From assembly GCF_000719955.1 (NCBI RefSeq), contig NZ_JOII01000002.1, positions 124,001 to 188,000 of the forward strand: DNA of 64,000 bases. The letters run 5' to 3'. This document shows positions 19,430 through 26,433 of this stretch, piece by piece. The notes under the pieces were generated by a model. The model saw nothing but the letters and a program-made list of their open reading frames with translations. It made no database searches and was not told the DNA's origin. A program made the position numbers and the translations under genes. How positions within the stretch are numbered: position 1 is the first letter of the stretch; every line of letters begins with the position of its first letter. Source of the stretch: Streptomyces albidoflavus (GTDB lineage Bacteria; Actinomycetota; Actinomycetes; Streptomycetales; Streptomycetaceae).

Positions 19430-19933
19430 ATGCGGTACGAGAGCGGGACCGGCACGGACGGGAGTGGCGGAACCGGCGGCACGGCGGTGCCGATGGCGTG
19501 GTTCTACGCGGAGTACATCGCGGAGGAACTGCTGCGCACCGGCGACCTGATGCCGCCGACCACCTTCGAGTTCCGGGCCGGCCGGGAGGCGCTGGCCCTC
19601 ACCGTCTTCCTCGCCGACACCGAGGACGCCCTCTCGGGCATCCGGGTCGTCACCGAGCTGGAGACCTGGCTCGCCCTCACCGCGTACGACCAGCCCTGGA
19701 AGGAGTGGGTGGCCGGGCGGCTGGCCGAGCGGGCGGCGCGCGGCCCCGAGGACGCGGACCTGCGCCTCGCGCGGGCCGCCTGGCGGTGGCTGGAGGAGAC
19801 CGAACTCCTCGCCCCCGACCTGGACGCCGTCCCCGGCGCCGCCGCCCTGCCCGACGCGGAGCAGCCCCAGGTGTGGACCCCGGCGTGGCGGCTGGGGCTG
19901 CCGCTGGGGCACCTGGCGATCCACCTGTTCTGA
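19430..19933 (+). CDS. Conserved-looking hypothetical protein
   Basis: Function not recognised. The 167-residue soluble acidic protein has Trp-rich segments (AWFYAEYIAEELLRTGDLMPP, AWRWLEETELLAPD, VWTPAWRLGLPLGHLAIHLF) and no signal peptide or membrane helix. Codon use is typical of the genome and GGAGGAAGG lies upstream of the ATG, so the gene is probably real. It converges with the reductase gene. Confidence 0.6.
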   Translation: MRYESGTGTDGSGGTGGTAVPMAWFYAEYIAEELLRTGDLMPPTTFEFRAGREALALTVFLADTEDALSGIRVVTELETWLALTAYDQPWKEWVAGRLAERAARGPEDADLRLARAAWRWLEETELLAPDLDAVPGAAALPDAEQPQVWTPAWRLGLPLGHLAIHLF

Positions 19934-19953
19934 GCCGCCGGGCGGGAACGGCC

Positions 19954-20598
19954 TCAGCCGGAGGTGACGCGGTTCCAGAACTGGTGGGTGAGACCGCTCG
20001 GCGAGGTCACCGACTCGACGGTGAACCGGTCCTCCACCCCCGCCAGCCCCTCCCACAGCGAGACCCCCGCGCCGAGGGTGAGGGGCACCGTCACCAGGTG
20101 CAGGAAGTCGACGAGGTCCGCCGCCAGGAACTGCCGGATGGTGGTGGGGCCGCCGCCGATACGGACGTCCAGGCCGCCCGCCAGCTCCACGGCGCGGGCC
20201 AGCGCCTCCTCGGGCGTCGCGTCGAGGAAGTGGAAGCTCGTGCCGTTGTCGAAGTGGAGGGGGTCGCGCCGGTGGTGGGTGAGCACCACCACGGGCGTAC
20301 GGAACGGGGGCTCGTCGCCCCACCAGCCGCGCCACTCGTCGTCGGTCCAGGCGCCGGTCTGCGGGCCGAACTTCCCCCGGCCCATGATCTCGGCGCCGAT
20401 GCCCTGGCCCCAGGTGGTGGTGAGGGCGCGGTCGAGGGTGATCGGGGCGTCCACGCCGCCGAGGCCGTCGATGAACCGCCCGTCGAACGGCGCGAAGAGC
20501 CCCTGGGCCTCCCCGATCGGTTTCTCCAGCGTGATCGTCTCGCCGGCGCCGTAGCCGTCGAGAGAGACATGGAAGTTGTGCACGCGCGCCCTGGCCAT
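19954..20598 (-). CDS. Dihydrofolate reductase-family (RibD C-terminal-like) protein
   Basis: A 214-residue protein of the RibD-C/DHFR-like fold, expected to be an NAD(P)H-dependent reductase of unknown substrate. Visible are FHVSLDGYGAGE at the N-terminus, IMGRGKFGPQTGAW in the middle and VRIGGGPTTIRQFLAADLVDFLHLVTVPLTLGAG towards the end, all diagnostic. AGGAGAG is 8 nt before the ATG. Divergent from the HxlR regulator over two palindromic operators; it is the likely regulated target. Confidence 0.85.
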   Translation of the reverse strand: MARARVHNFHVSLDGYGAGETITLEKPIGEAQGLFAPFDGRFIDGLGGVDAPITLDRALTTTWGQGIGAEIMGRGKFGPQTGAWTDDEWRGWWGDEPPFRTPVVVLTHHRRDPLHFDNGTSFHFLDATPEEALARAVELAGGLDVRIGGGPTTIRQFLAADLVDFLHLVTVPLTLGAGVSLWEGLAGVEDRFTVESVTSPSGLTHQFWNRVTSG

Positions 20599-20618
20599 GG
20601 GTCCACTCTCCTGAGTGC

Positions 20619-20631
20619 TTGCGATTCGCAA
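20619..20631. promoter_or_regulatory. Palindromic operator 1 (TTGCGATTCGCAA)
   Basis: A perfect 6-1-6 palindrome in the 91-nt divergent region. TTGCGA of this site can serve as -35 for the HxlR gene (17-nt spacer to CAGCTT). Its centre is 40 bp from that of operator 2, about four helical turns, placing both on one face of the DNA. Confidence 0.75.
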
Positions 20632-20658
20632 CTGGTTGACGCAGCTTACGATCAGGAG

Positions 20659-20671
20659 TTGCGAGTCGCAA
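20659..20671. promoter_or_regulatory. Palindromic operator 2 (TTGCGAGTCGCAA)
   Basis: Second copy of the 6-1-6 palindrome with the same arms. On the minus strand TTGCGA (20671-20666) followed 17 nt later by TAAGCT (20648-20643) makes a good promoter for the reductase, so the operator covers its -35 box and bound repressor would shut it off. Confidence 0.75.
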
Positions 20672-20689
20672 TCAGTCAGGAGGTACGCG

Positions 20690-21178
20690 ATGCGCGAGGA
20701 ACCCCGTTCGGGGTGTGCGATCAACGCCGCGGTCGAGGTGCTGGGCGACCCGTGGACGCTGATCGTGCTGCGTGACGTGATCTTCGGCGGGCGGCGGCAC
20801 TTCCGCGAGCTGATGACCCGGAACGAGGAGGGCATCGCCTCCAACGTCCTCGCCGCCCGCCTGCGCCGGCTCGTCGAGGCGGGCCTGCTCACCCGCGACG
20901 ACGCCGCCCGGCGCGGCCAGCGCGGTACCTACACCCTCACCGAGGCCGGCATCAAGACCCTCCCCGTGATGGTCGCCCTCGGCACCTGGGGGCTACGGCA
21001 CCGGCCCACCACCCCGCGCCTGGCGGTGCGCGCCCGCGTCCTCGCCGACTCCCCGCACCTCGTCGCCGAACTCATGGCCGAACTGCGCGAGATCCACCTC
21101 GGCGTCCCCCGCGAGAACCACACGGGCCCCAGCGCCTCCGAACAACTCCGCCAGGCGTACGAGGCCGCCTCAGGCTGA
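20690..21178 (+). CDS. HxlR-family transcriptional regulator
   Basis: A 162-residue winged-helix regulator: GCAINAAVEVLGDPWTLIVLRDVIFGGRRHFRELM is the HxlR signature, followed by the recognition helix NVLAARLRRLVEAGLLTRDD and the wing YTLTEAG. The ATG at 20690 has AGGAGG in front; earlier in-frame codons run into the operator region. HxlR proteins often sense aldehydes, quinones or redox change, but no effector is evident here. Likely represses itself and the divergent reductase through the two TTGCGANTCGCAA sites. Confidence 0.9.
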   Translation: MREEPRSGCAINAAVEVLGDPWTLIVLRDVIFGGRRHFRELMTRNEEGIASNVLAARLRRLVEAGLLTRDDAARRGQRGTYTLTEAGIKTLPVMVALGTWGLRHRPTTPRLAVRARVLADSPHLVAELMAELREIHLGVPRENHTGPSASEQLRQAYEAASG

Positions 21179-21422
21179 GGAGGGGTCCGAGCTCGTCCCG
21201 CCGCGCGCCGTAGTGGGCGATCAGCTCGGCCGCGTAGGCGTCCGGCACCCCCCGCCCGCCGAAGACCGGTGGCAGCCAGAACGCAAGCACGCCGGCTGCG
21301 TCGGCGCACGGCCCGTAGCGACGACGCCACCGCTCCCGCGCGGCCTCGTCCGGGAAGCCCCGGACGACGGCGACGTCAGGGTCCCGTTCGCCCCAGCAGC
21401 CCCAGCGGGCGGAAGGGCCGGT
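21179..21422 (-). pseudogene. Remnant of a NIPSNAP-like gene
   Basis: In the same frame as, and just after the stop codon of, the LytS-type kinase gene, the minus strand reads like protein for about 75 residues: WGCWGERDPDVAVVRGFPDE, AARERWRRRYGPCADAAGVL, AFWLPPVFGGRGVPDAYAAEL. RGFPDxxAR followed by a Tyr-rich stretch resembles the NIPSNAP family. There is no start codon before a GTG at 21290, which would leave only a fragment, and the 3' part overlaps the end of the HxlR gene. I read it as a decayed gene; it may also be a chance frame. Confidence 0.35.
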
Positions 21423-22625
21423 CTACTCCCCCGCCTCCGGCGGCGAGGAGTGCACTCCCGCGCGGAACTTCGGGATGCGGACCGTGATGCGGGTGCCGGC
21501 GCCCCGGGCCGTCTCGATGACCAGGCCGTAGGGGTCGCCGAAGACGGTGCGCAGGCGTTCGTCGACGTTGAGGAGGCCGACGCCTGCCGAGGGGCCGCCC
21601 TCGCCGCGCAGGAGGGCGCGGAGGCGGTCGGGGTCCATGCCGACGCCGTCGTCCTCGATGACCACCTCCGCCTCGGCGCCCGCGTCCTGGGCGGTGATGG
21701 TGATGCGGCTGCGGGTGACCGCGCCCTCCAGGCCGTGTTTGACGGCGTTCTCCACCAGCGGCTGGAGACAGAGGAAGGGGAGGGTGACGGCGAGGACCTC
21801 GGGGGCTATCTGGAGGGTGACGGAGAGCCGGTCGCCGAAGCGGGCACGGACCAGGGCGAGGTACTGGTCGATGGAGTGGAGTTCGTCGGCGAGGGTGGTG
21901 AACTCGCCGTGGCGGCGGAACGAGTAGCGGGTGAAGTCGGCGAACTCCAGGAGGAGTTCGCGGGCCCGGGTGGGGTCGGTGCGGACGAACGAGGCGATGG
22001 CGGCCAGCGAGTTGAAGATGAAGTGCGGGGATATCTGCGCCCGCAGCGCCTTGATCTCGGCCTCGATGAGGCGGGTGCGGGAGCGGTCGAGTTCGGCCAG
22101 TTCCAGCTGGACCGAGACCCAGCGGGCCACCTCGTCGGTGGCGCGGGCCAGCACCGCCGACTCGCGGGGCGCGTAGGCGACGAGGGCGCCCAGCACCCGG
22201 TGGTCGACGACGATCGGGGCGGCGACGGCCCAGCGCAGCGGGCAGTCGTCGGCGTGGCAGCCGCAGTCGAAGGCGGCGGTGCGTCCCGTGTCGAGCACCT
22301 CGGCGAGCCGGTCGAGGACCTGTCTGGCGTGGTGTTCGCCGGTGCCGTGCCAGGTGAGCACGGTGGAGCGGTTGGTGAGGCAGAGGGCGTCGGTGCCGAG
22401 CAGGGAGCGCAGCCGGCGGGCCGCCTTGCGGGCGCTGTCCTCGGTGAGCCCGGCGCGCAGCGGCGGGGCGGCGAGGGAGGCGGTGTGCAGGGTCTCGAAG
22501 GTGGCGCGTTCGACGGGGCTGCCGAGGTCGCTGCGGCCGGCGGGGTGGGCGGTGCGGCGGCCGGCCAGGAAGCCGCCGGCGAGCAGCAGCGGGCAGAGGG
22601 CGAGCAGGACGGCGGTGGAGCTCAT
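21423..22625 (-). CDS. LytS-type sensor histidine kinase
   Basis: A 400-residue kinase of the LytS/YehU (His_kinase) family. One N-terminal hydrophobic helix (STAVLLALCPLLLAGGFLAG) is followed by a GAF-like domain with a Cys/His-rich loop (FDCGCHADDCPLRW) and the kinase core: H-box QISPHFIFNSLAAIASF, N-box CLQPLVENAVKHGLEG, and G-boxes VIEDDGVGMD and GVGLLNVDERL. The ATG overlaps the transporter stop (ATGA). Last gene of the operon LytTR regulator - DUF485 - symporter - kinase, so the sensor is likely coupled to transport. Confidence 0.92.
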   Translation of the reverse strand: MSSTAVLLALCPLLLAGGFLAGRRTAHPAGRSDLGSPVERATFETLHTASLAAPPLRAGLTEDSARKAARRLRSLLGTDALCLTNRSTVLTWHGTGEHHARQVLDRLAEVLDTGRTAAFDCGCHADDCPLRWAVAAPIVVDHRVLGALVAYAPRESAVLARATDEVARWVSVQLELAELDRSRTRLIEAEIKALRAQISPHFIFNSLAAIASFVRTDPTRARELLLEFADFTRYSFRRHGEFTTLADELHSIDQYLALVRARFGDRLSVTLQIAPEVLAVTLPFLCLQPLVENAVKHGLEGAVTRSRITITAQDAGAEAEVVIEDDGVGMDPDRLRALLRGEGGPSAGVGLLNVDERLRTVFGDPYGLVIETARGAGTRITVRIPKFRAGVHSSPPEAGE

Positions 22626-24205
22626 GGGCCGCCTCCGGTGACGCGGGATCGGCGGGCGGGCGGTACGCCCGGGGCGGGTTCGCCGGGCGGGGGCGGGCGG
22701 CGGACGGTGAGGGCCTCGGGGAGGTGGAGCCGGGTCATGGTGGCGCTGGTGTGCGGCGGGACGCTGCCGGGGGTGGCGAGGGAGACCAGGACCATGGTGA
22801 GGAAGCCGACCGGCACCGACCAGACGGCGGGCCAGGCGAGCAGGGTGTGCAGCCAGCCGGAGCGGACCACCCCGGCGACGGTGAGGCCGACGGCGAGCAG
22901 CGAGGAGCCGCCGCCCAGCAGGAGCCCCGCGACGGCGCCGGGCGGGGTGAGCCGCCGCCACCAGATGCCGAGGACGAGCAGGGGGCAGAAGGCGGAGGCG
23001 GAGACGGCGAAGGCCATGCCGACGGCGTCGGCCACGGGCACGCCGCTGACCAGGATCGTCCCGCCGAACGGCACCGCCATGGCGAGCACGGTGGCGAACC
23101 GGAAGTGGCGCACCCCCCGGGAGGGCAGCACGTCCTGGCTGAGCACCCCGGCGACCGCCATGGTCAGGCCGGAGGCGGTGGAGAGGAAGGCGGCGAAGGC
23201 GCCTCCGGCGACCAGGGCGCCGAGGAGGTCGCCGCCGACGCCGCCGACCATGAGGCCCGGGAGGAGCAGCACGGTGGCGTCGGCGTCGTGGGCCTGGCTG
23301 AGGGCGGGGGCGTAGAGGCGGCCGAGCCAGCCGTAGACGGGCGGCAGGAGGTAGAAGAAGCCGACCAGGGTGAGGACCATCAGGGTGGTGCGGCGGGCGG
23401 CGCGGCCGTGCGGGCTGGTGTAGAAGCGGACGACGACGTGGGGCAGGCCCATGGTGCCGAGCACGGTGGCGAAGATCAGCCCGTAGGTGGCGTAGAGCGG
23501 GTGGGCGGCGCGGCTGGTGGCGAGCGGCTGGTCGGCGCCGGCGCCGCCGAGCAGGGCGGCCGGGATGTCGGGGAAGGAGGGGGCGGCGCCGCCGTCGCGG
23601 TGCCAGACGAGCAGCAGGAAGAAGGCGGGGACGAGCAGCGCGGTGAGTTTGAGCCAGTACTGGAAGGCCTGCACGAAGGTGATGGAGCGCATCCCGCCGG
23701 CGGCGACGGCGAGGATGACGACGGCGGCGACGACGGCGCCGCCGAGCCAGCGGGGCGCGCCGGTGAGCAGCGAGAGGGTCAGCCCGGCGCCCTGGAGCTG
23801 CGGGACGAGGTAGAGCCAGCCGGCGCCGACCACGAACATCGAGACGAGCAGCCGCACCTGCCGTGACTCCAGCCGGCTCTCGGCGAAGTCGGGGAGGGTG
23901 TACGCGCCGGAGCGGCGCAGCGGGGCGGCGACGAAGACGAGCAGGACGAGGTAGCCGGCGGTGTAGCCGACCGGGTACCAGAGCATGTCCGGGCCGTGCA
24001 CGAGGAGCAGTCCGGCGACGCCGAGGAAGGAGGCGGCGGAGAGGTACTCGCCGCTGATGGCGGCGGCGTTGAGGCCGGGGCCGACGCTGCGGGAGGCGAC
24101 GTAGAAGTCGGAGGTGGTGCGGGACAGGCGCAGGCCGAAGCCGCCGATCAGGACGGTGGCGAGGACGACGACGGCGACGGCCGGTATGGCGTAGGCCGGG
24201 TTCAC
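22622..24205 (-). CDS. Sodium:solute symporter, ActP-like monocarboxylate transporter
   Basis: A 527-residue SSS-family permease with about 13 membrane helices. Family motifs include SRTTSDFYVASRSVGPGLNAAAISGEYLSAASFLG, GMRSITFVQAFQYWLKL, GTMGLPHVVVRFYTSPHGRAARRTT and FLSTASGLTMAVAGVLSQDV. This pattern, together with the DUF485 protein just upstream, matches acetate/pyruvate-type transporters (ActP, MctC). The GTG at 24205 overlaps the DUF485 stop (GTGA). Cys/Trp-rich interior and the C-terminal PPPPGEPAPGVPP tail are unremarkable. Confidence 0.88.
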   Translation of the reverse strand: MNPAYAIPAVAVVVLATVLIGGFGLRLSRTTSDFYVASRSVGPGLNAAAISGEYLSAASFLGVAGLLLVHGPDMLWYPVGYTAGYLVLLVFVAAPLRRSGAYTLPDFAESRLESRQVRLLVSMFVVGAGWLYLVPQLQGAGLTLSLLTGAPRWLGGAVVAAVVILAVAAGGMRSITFVQAFQYWLKLTALLVPAFFLLLVWHRDGGAAPSFPDIPAALLGGAGADQPLATSRAAHPLYATYGLIFATVLGTMGLPHVVVRFYTSPHGRAARRTTLMVLTLVGFFYLLPPVYGWLGRLYAPALSQAHDADATVLLLPGLMVGGVGGDLLGALVAGGAFAAFLSTASGLTMAVAGVLSQDVLPSRGVRHFRFATVLAMAVPFGGTILVSGVPVADAVGMAFAVSASAFCPLLVLGIWWRRLTPPGAVAGLLLGGGSSLLAVGLTVAGVVRSGWLHTLLAWPAVWSVPVGFLTMVLVSLATPGSVPPHTSATMTRLHLPEALTVRRPPPPGEPAPGVPPARRSRVTGGGP

Positions 24206-24573
24206 GGGCCACCGCGGTGCTCGGCACCCTCGACGAGGCGGGCGAAGTCGCTCTCGTTGCGCTCGGCGCGGCGGACGTACCACCAGGCGAGGAGGACGAG
24301 GACGGGGTACGCGGCGAAGCCGAGGACGACCCAGACGACGGTGGCGCTGCCGAGGGCGCCGAAGAAGAGCGGCAGGGTGGCGAGGAGCAGGACGAGGACG
24401 GCGAAGGCGGCCAGACCGGTGCGCAGCTGGCCGCGCATCAGGGAGCGGACGTAGGCGGCGCCGAGGGTGGTCTGTTCGTCGATCTCCCAGCGGGTGTGGG
24501 GGCGCTGGGGCCGGTGCACGCGCCGGGGTTCGCCGGTCACGGTCTCGCGGCGCGGCGCTGGCTCTGCGGACAC
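24202..24573 (-). CDS. DUF485 small membrane protein (YjcH-like)
   Basis: A 123-residue two-helix membrane protein of the DUF485 family, usually encoded next to acetate permease ActP. The helices are LAAFAVLVLLLATLPLFFGAL and VVWVVLGFAAYPVLVLLAWWYV, preceded by TTLGAAYVRSLMRGQLR. The GTG at 24573 is favoured because a -10-like TAGACT (24586-24581) ends 7 nt upstream and there is no ribosome-binding site. It may help assemble the transporter; its role is unproven. Confidence 0.82.
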   Translation of the reverse strand: MSAEPAPRRETVTGEPRRVHRPQRPHTRWEIDEQTTLGAAYVRSLMRGQLRTGLAAFAVLVLLLATLPLFFGALGSATVVWVVLGFAAYPVLVLLAWWYVRRAERNESDFARLVEGAEHRGGP

Positions 24574-24580
24574 GGCGGGG

Positions 24581-24609
24581 AGTCTAACCGCTGGCCGGGG
24601 CGGGCTGAA
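24581..24609 (-). promoter_or_regulatory. Candidate promoter giving a leaderless DUF485-symporter-kinase mRNA
   Basis: TTCAGC (24609-24604) and TAGACT (24586-24581) are 17 nt apart on the minus strand. Initiation would fall on or next to the GTG start at 24573, so the operon can be read separately from the upstream regulator gene. Confidence 0.45.
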
Positions 24610-24667
24610 GGGGTCGGCGGATCTCTTCGGGGAGGCGGCTCCGGCGGCGAACAGCCAGGTCACAAGG

Positions 24668-25432
24668 TCAGCTCGCGGAGCGTCTGAGGAGCAGTTCGCG
24701 CAGTCGGCTGGCGTGCCGGCGGGAGACGGCGAGTTCGGCCTCGCCGACGCGGACGCTCATCGAGCCGCCGTCGAGCCGCAGTTCGTCGATGCGGTGGAGG
24801 GCGACGAGGTGGCGGCGGTGGATGCGGACGAAGCCGTGCTGCTGCCACCGCTCCTCCAGCGTGGTGAGCGGGATGCGGACCAGGTGGCTGGCGTCCTGGG
24901 TGTGCAGCCGCGCGTAGTCCCCCTGGGCCTCGGCGTAGGCGATGTCCTGGACGGCGACGAGGCGGGTGACGCCGCCCAGTTCCACCGGGATGGTGTCGGG
25001 GGTGGTGGTGGCGGGCGGCGCGGCCCGGCGGTACCCGAGGGCCTCGGCCTGTTCGGCGACGCGGCGGACGGCTTCGGCGAGGCGCTCGCGGCGGACGGGC
25101 TTGAGGACGTAGTCGACGGCCTTGAGGTCGAAGGCGTGGACGGCGAAGCCCTCGTGGGCGGTGACGAAGACGATGAGCGGCGGGCGCGCGAATCCGGCCA
25201 GCAGGCGGGCCACGTCGAGCCCGGTGAGCCCGGCCATCTGGATGTCGAGGAAGAGTACGTCGATGGCCTCGTCGCTCTCCGGGCCCGCCTCCACGGCCCG
25301 GGTGATGCGCCGCAGCGCCTCGGTGGCGTCGGTCGCGCCCTCCGCCGCGCGCACCCGGGGGTCGGCGCGCAGCAGGTAGAGCAGTTCGGCCAGCGCCGGT
25401 TCCTCGTCGTCCACAGCCAGTACGCGCAGCAT
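24668..25432 (-). CDS. LytTR-family response regulator
   Basis: A 254-residue response regulator. The receiver domain shows VDDEEPALAELLYLL, the phosphoacceptor Asp in DVLFLDIQMAGLTGLDVA, the Thr of VFVTAHEGFAVHAF and Lys in YVLKPVRRERL. The C-terminal LytTR DNA-binding domain reads IAYAEAQGDYARLHT, IPLTTLEERW and FVRIHRRHLVALHRI. Partner of the LytS-type kinase encoded three genes downstream. A TACACT box lies 8 nt before the ATG, so it may be leaderless. Confidence 0.94.
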   Translation of the reverse strand: MLRVLAVDDEEPALAELLYLLRADPRVRAAEGATDATEALRRITRAVEAGPESDEAIDVLFLDIQMAGLTGLDVARLLAGFARPPLIVFVTAHEGFAVHAFDLKAVDYVLKPVRRERLAEAVRRVAEQAEALGYRRAAPPATTTPDTIPVELGGVTRLVAVQDIAYAEAQGDYARLHTQDASHLVRIPLTTLEERWQQHGFVRIHRRHLVALHRIDELRLDGGSMSVRVGEAELAVSRRHASRLRELLLRRSAS

Positions 25433-25519
25433 GCCGGTGGAGTGTAGGCGCAGGTCGCGTTCCGGCCAATCCGTCCGGGCCCTGGCTGGGCCCCGCGGGG
25501 CCCGGACCGGGGCCCCGGC

Positions 25520-26380
25520 TCACTTGAGCAGGCGGCTGAGGCGGCGGTCGGCGAGGACCTTGCCGCCGGTCTGGCAGTGGGGGCAGTACTGGAGGGAGGA
25601 GTCGGCGAAGTTGACCGAGCGGATGGTGTCGCCGCAGACGGGGCAGGGTTCGCCGTCCTTGCCGTGGACCCGCAGGTTGGTCTTCTTCTCCTTCTTGAGG
25701 TGGCCGGCGGCGACGCCCCGGCCGCGCTCGACGGCGTCGGTGAGGGTGGTGCGGAGCGCCTCGTACAGGGCGGTGGTCTCCTCGTCGGTGAGGCGTCCGG
25801 CGTTCTTGAACGGGGAGAGCCGGGCGGCGTGCAGGATCTCGTCGCTGTAGGCGTTGCCGATGCCGGCGATCAGGCTCTGGTCCCGCAGGGCGCCTTTGAG
25901 CAGGCGGCTCTCGGGGGCGAGGAGCGCGGCGAGCCGGTCGCGGTCGAAGCCGTCGGCGAGCGGGTCGGGGCCGAGCCGGGCGATGCCGGGGACGTCGGCG
26001 GGGTCGCGGACCACGTACACGGCGAGGCGTTTCTGCGTGCCGGCCTCGGTGAGGTCGAAGCCGGAGCCGTCGTCGAGGACGACGCGCAGGGCCAGCGGGC
26101 CCTTGCCGGGCCGGGGCGGGGCGGCGGGGACGGTGTCCTGCCACTTGAGCCAGCCGGCGCGGGCCAGGTGGGTGACGAGGTGGAGCGGGCCGACGGTCAG
26201 GTCGAGGAACTTGCCGTACCGGTCGACGGCGGTGATCCGTTGCCCGGCCAGGTCGGTGGCGGGCGGGTCGTAGGTCTTCAGGACGTGGAAGGCGACCGGC
26301 AGGACCCGCTCCACTGTCCGGCCGACGGCGTGGACGGCGAGGAATTCCCGCAGGGCTTCGACTTCCGGCAGCTCCGGCAT
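25520..26380 (-). CDS. Fpg/Nei-family DNA glycosylase
   Basis: A 286-residue bifunctional DNA glycosylase/AP lyase for oxidised bases. It begins MPELPEVEALREFL, with catalytic Pro2 and Glu3 after Met removal; KRLAVYVV and LKGALRDQSLIAGIGNAYSDEILHAARLSP carry the beta-clamp Lys and the helix-two-turn-helix; the C-terminal zinc finger is CPVCGDTI ... YCPHCQ (C-x2-C-x16-C-x2-C). The start at 26380 is fixed by the MPELPE motif. Whether it prefers 8-oxoG (Fpg) or pyrimidines (Nei) is not decided by what I can see. Confidence 0.92.
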   Translation of the reverse strand: MPELPEVEALREFLAVHAVGRTVERVLPVAFHVLKTYDPPATDLAGQRITAVDRYGKFLDLTVGPLHLVTHLARAGWLKWQDTVPAAPPRPGKGPLALRVVLDDGSGFDLTEAGTQKRLAVYVVRDPADVPGIARLGPDPLADGFDRDRLAALLAPESRLLKGALRDQSLIAGIGNAYSDEILHAARLSPFKNAGRLTDEETTALYEALRTTLTDAVERGRGVAAGHLKKEKKTNLRVHGKDGEPCPVCGDTIRSVNFADSSLQYCPHCQTGGKVLADRRLSRLLK

Positions 26381-26433
26381 GGTTCCAGCCTGCCTCAGCG
26401 GCCGCCGGAACGCTTCCTGTACGGGGAGGTGGC

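Noticed and set aside
22724..23866. Very Gly/Glu/Asp-rich plus-strand frame
   Set aside because: Antisense of the symporter gene; repetitive composition reflects membrane-helix codons read backwards.
25488..25503. GGGCCCCGCGGGGCCC as an operator
   Set aside because: A GC-only palindrome without a loop, just downstream of the DNA glycosylase gene; more likely part of a weak terminator or chance in this composition.
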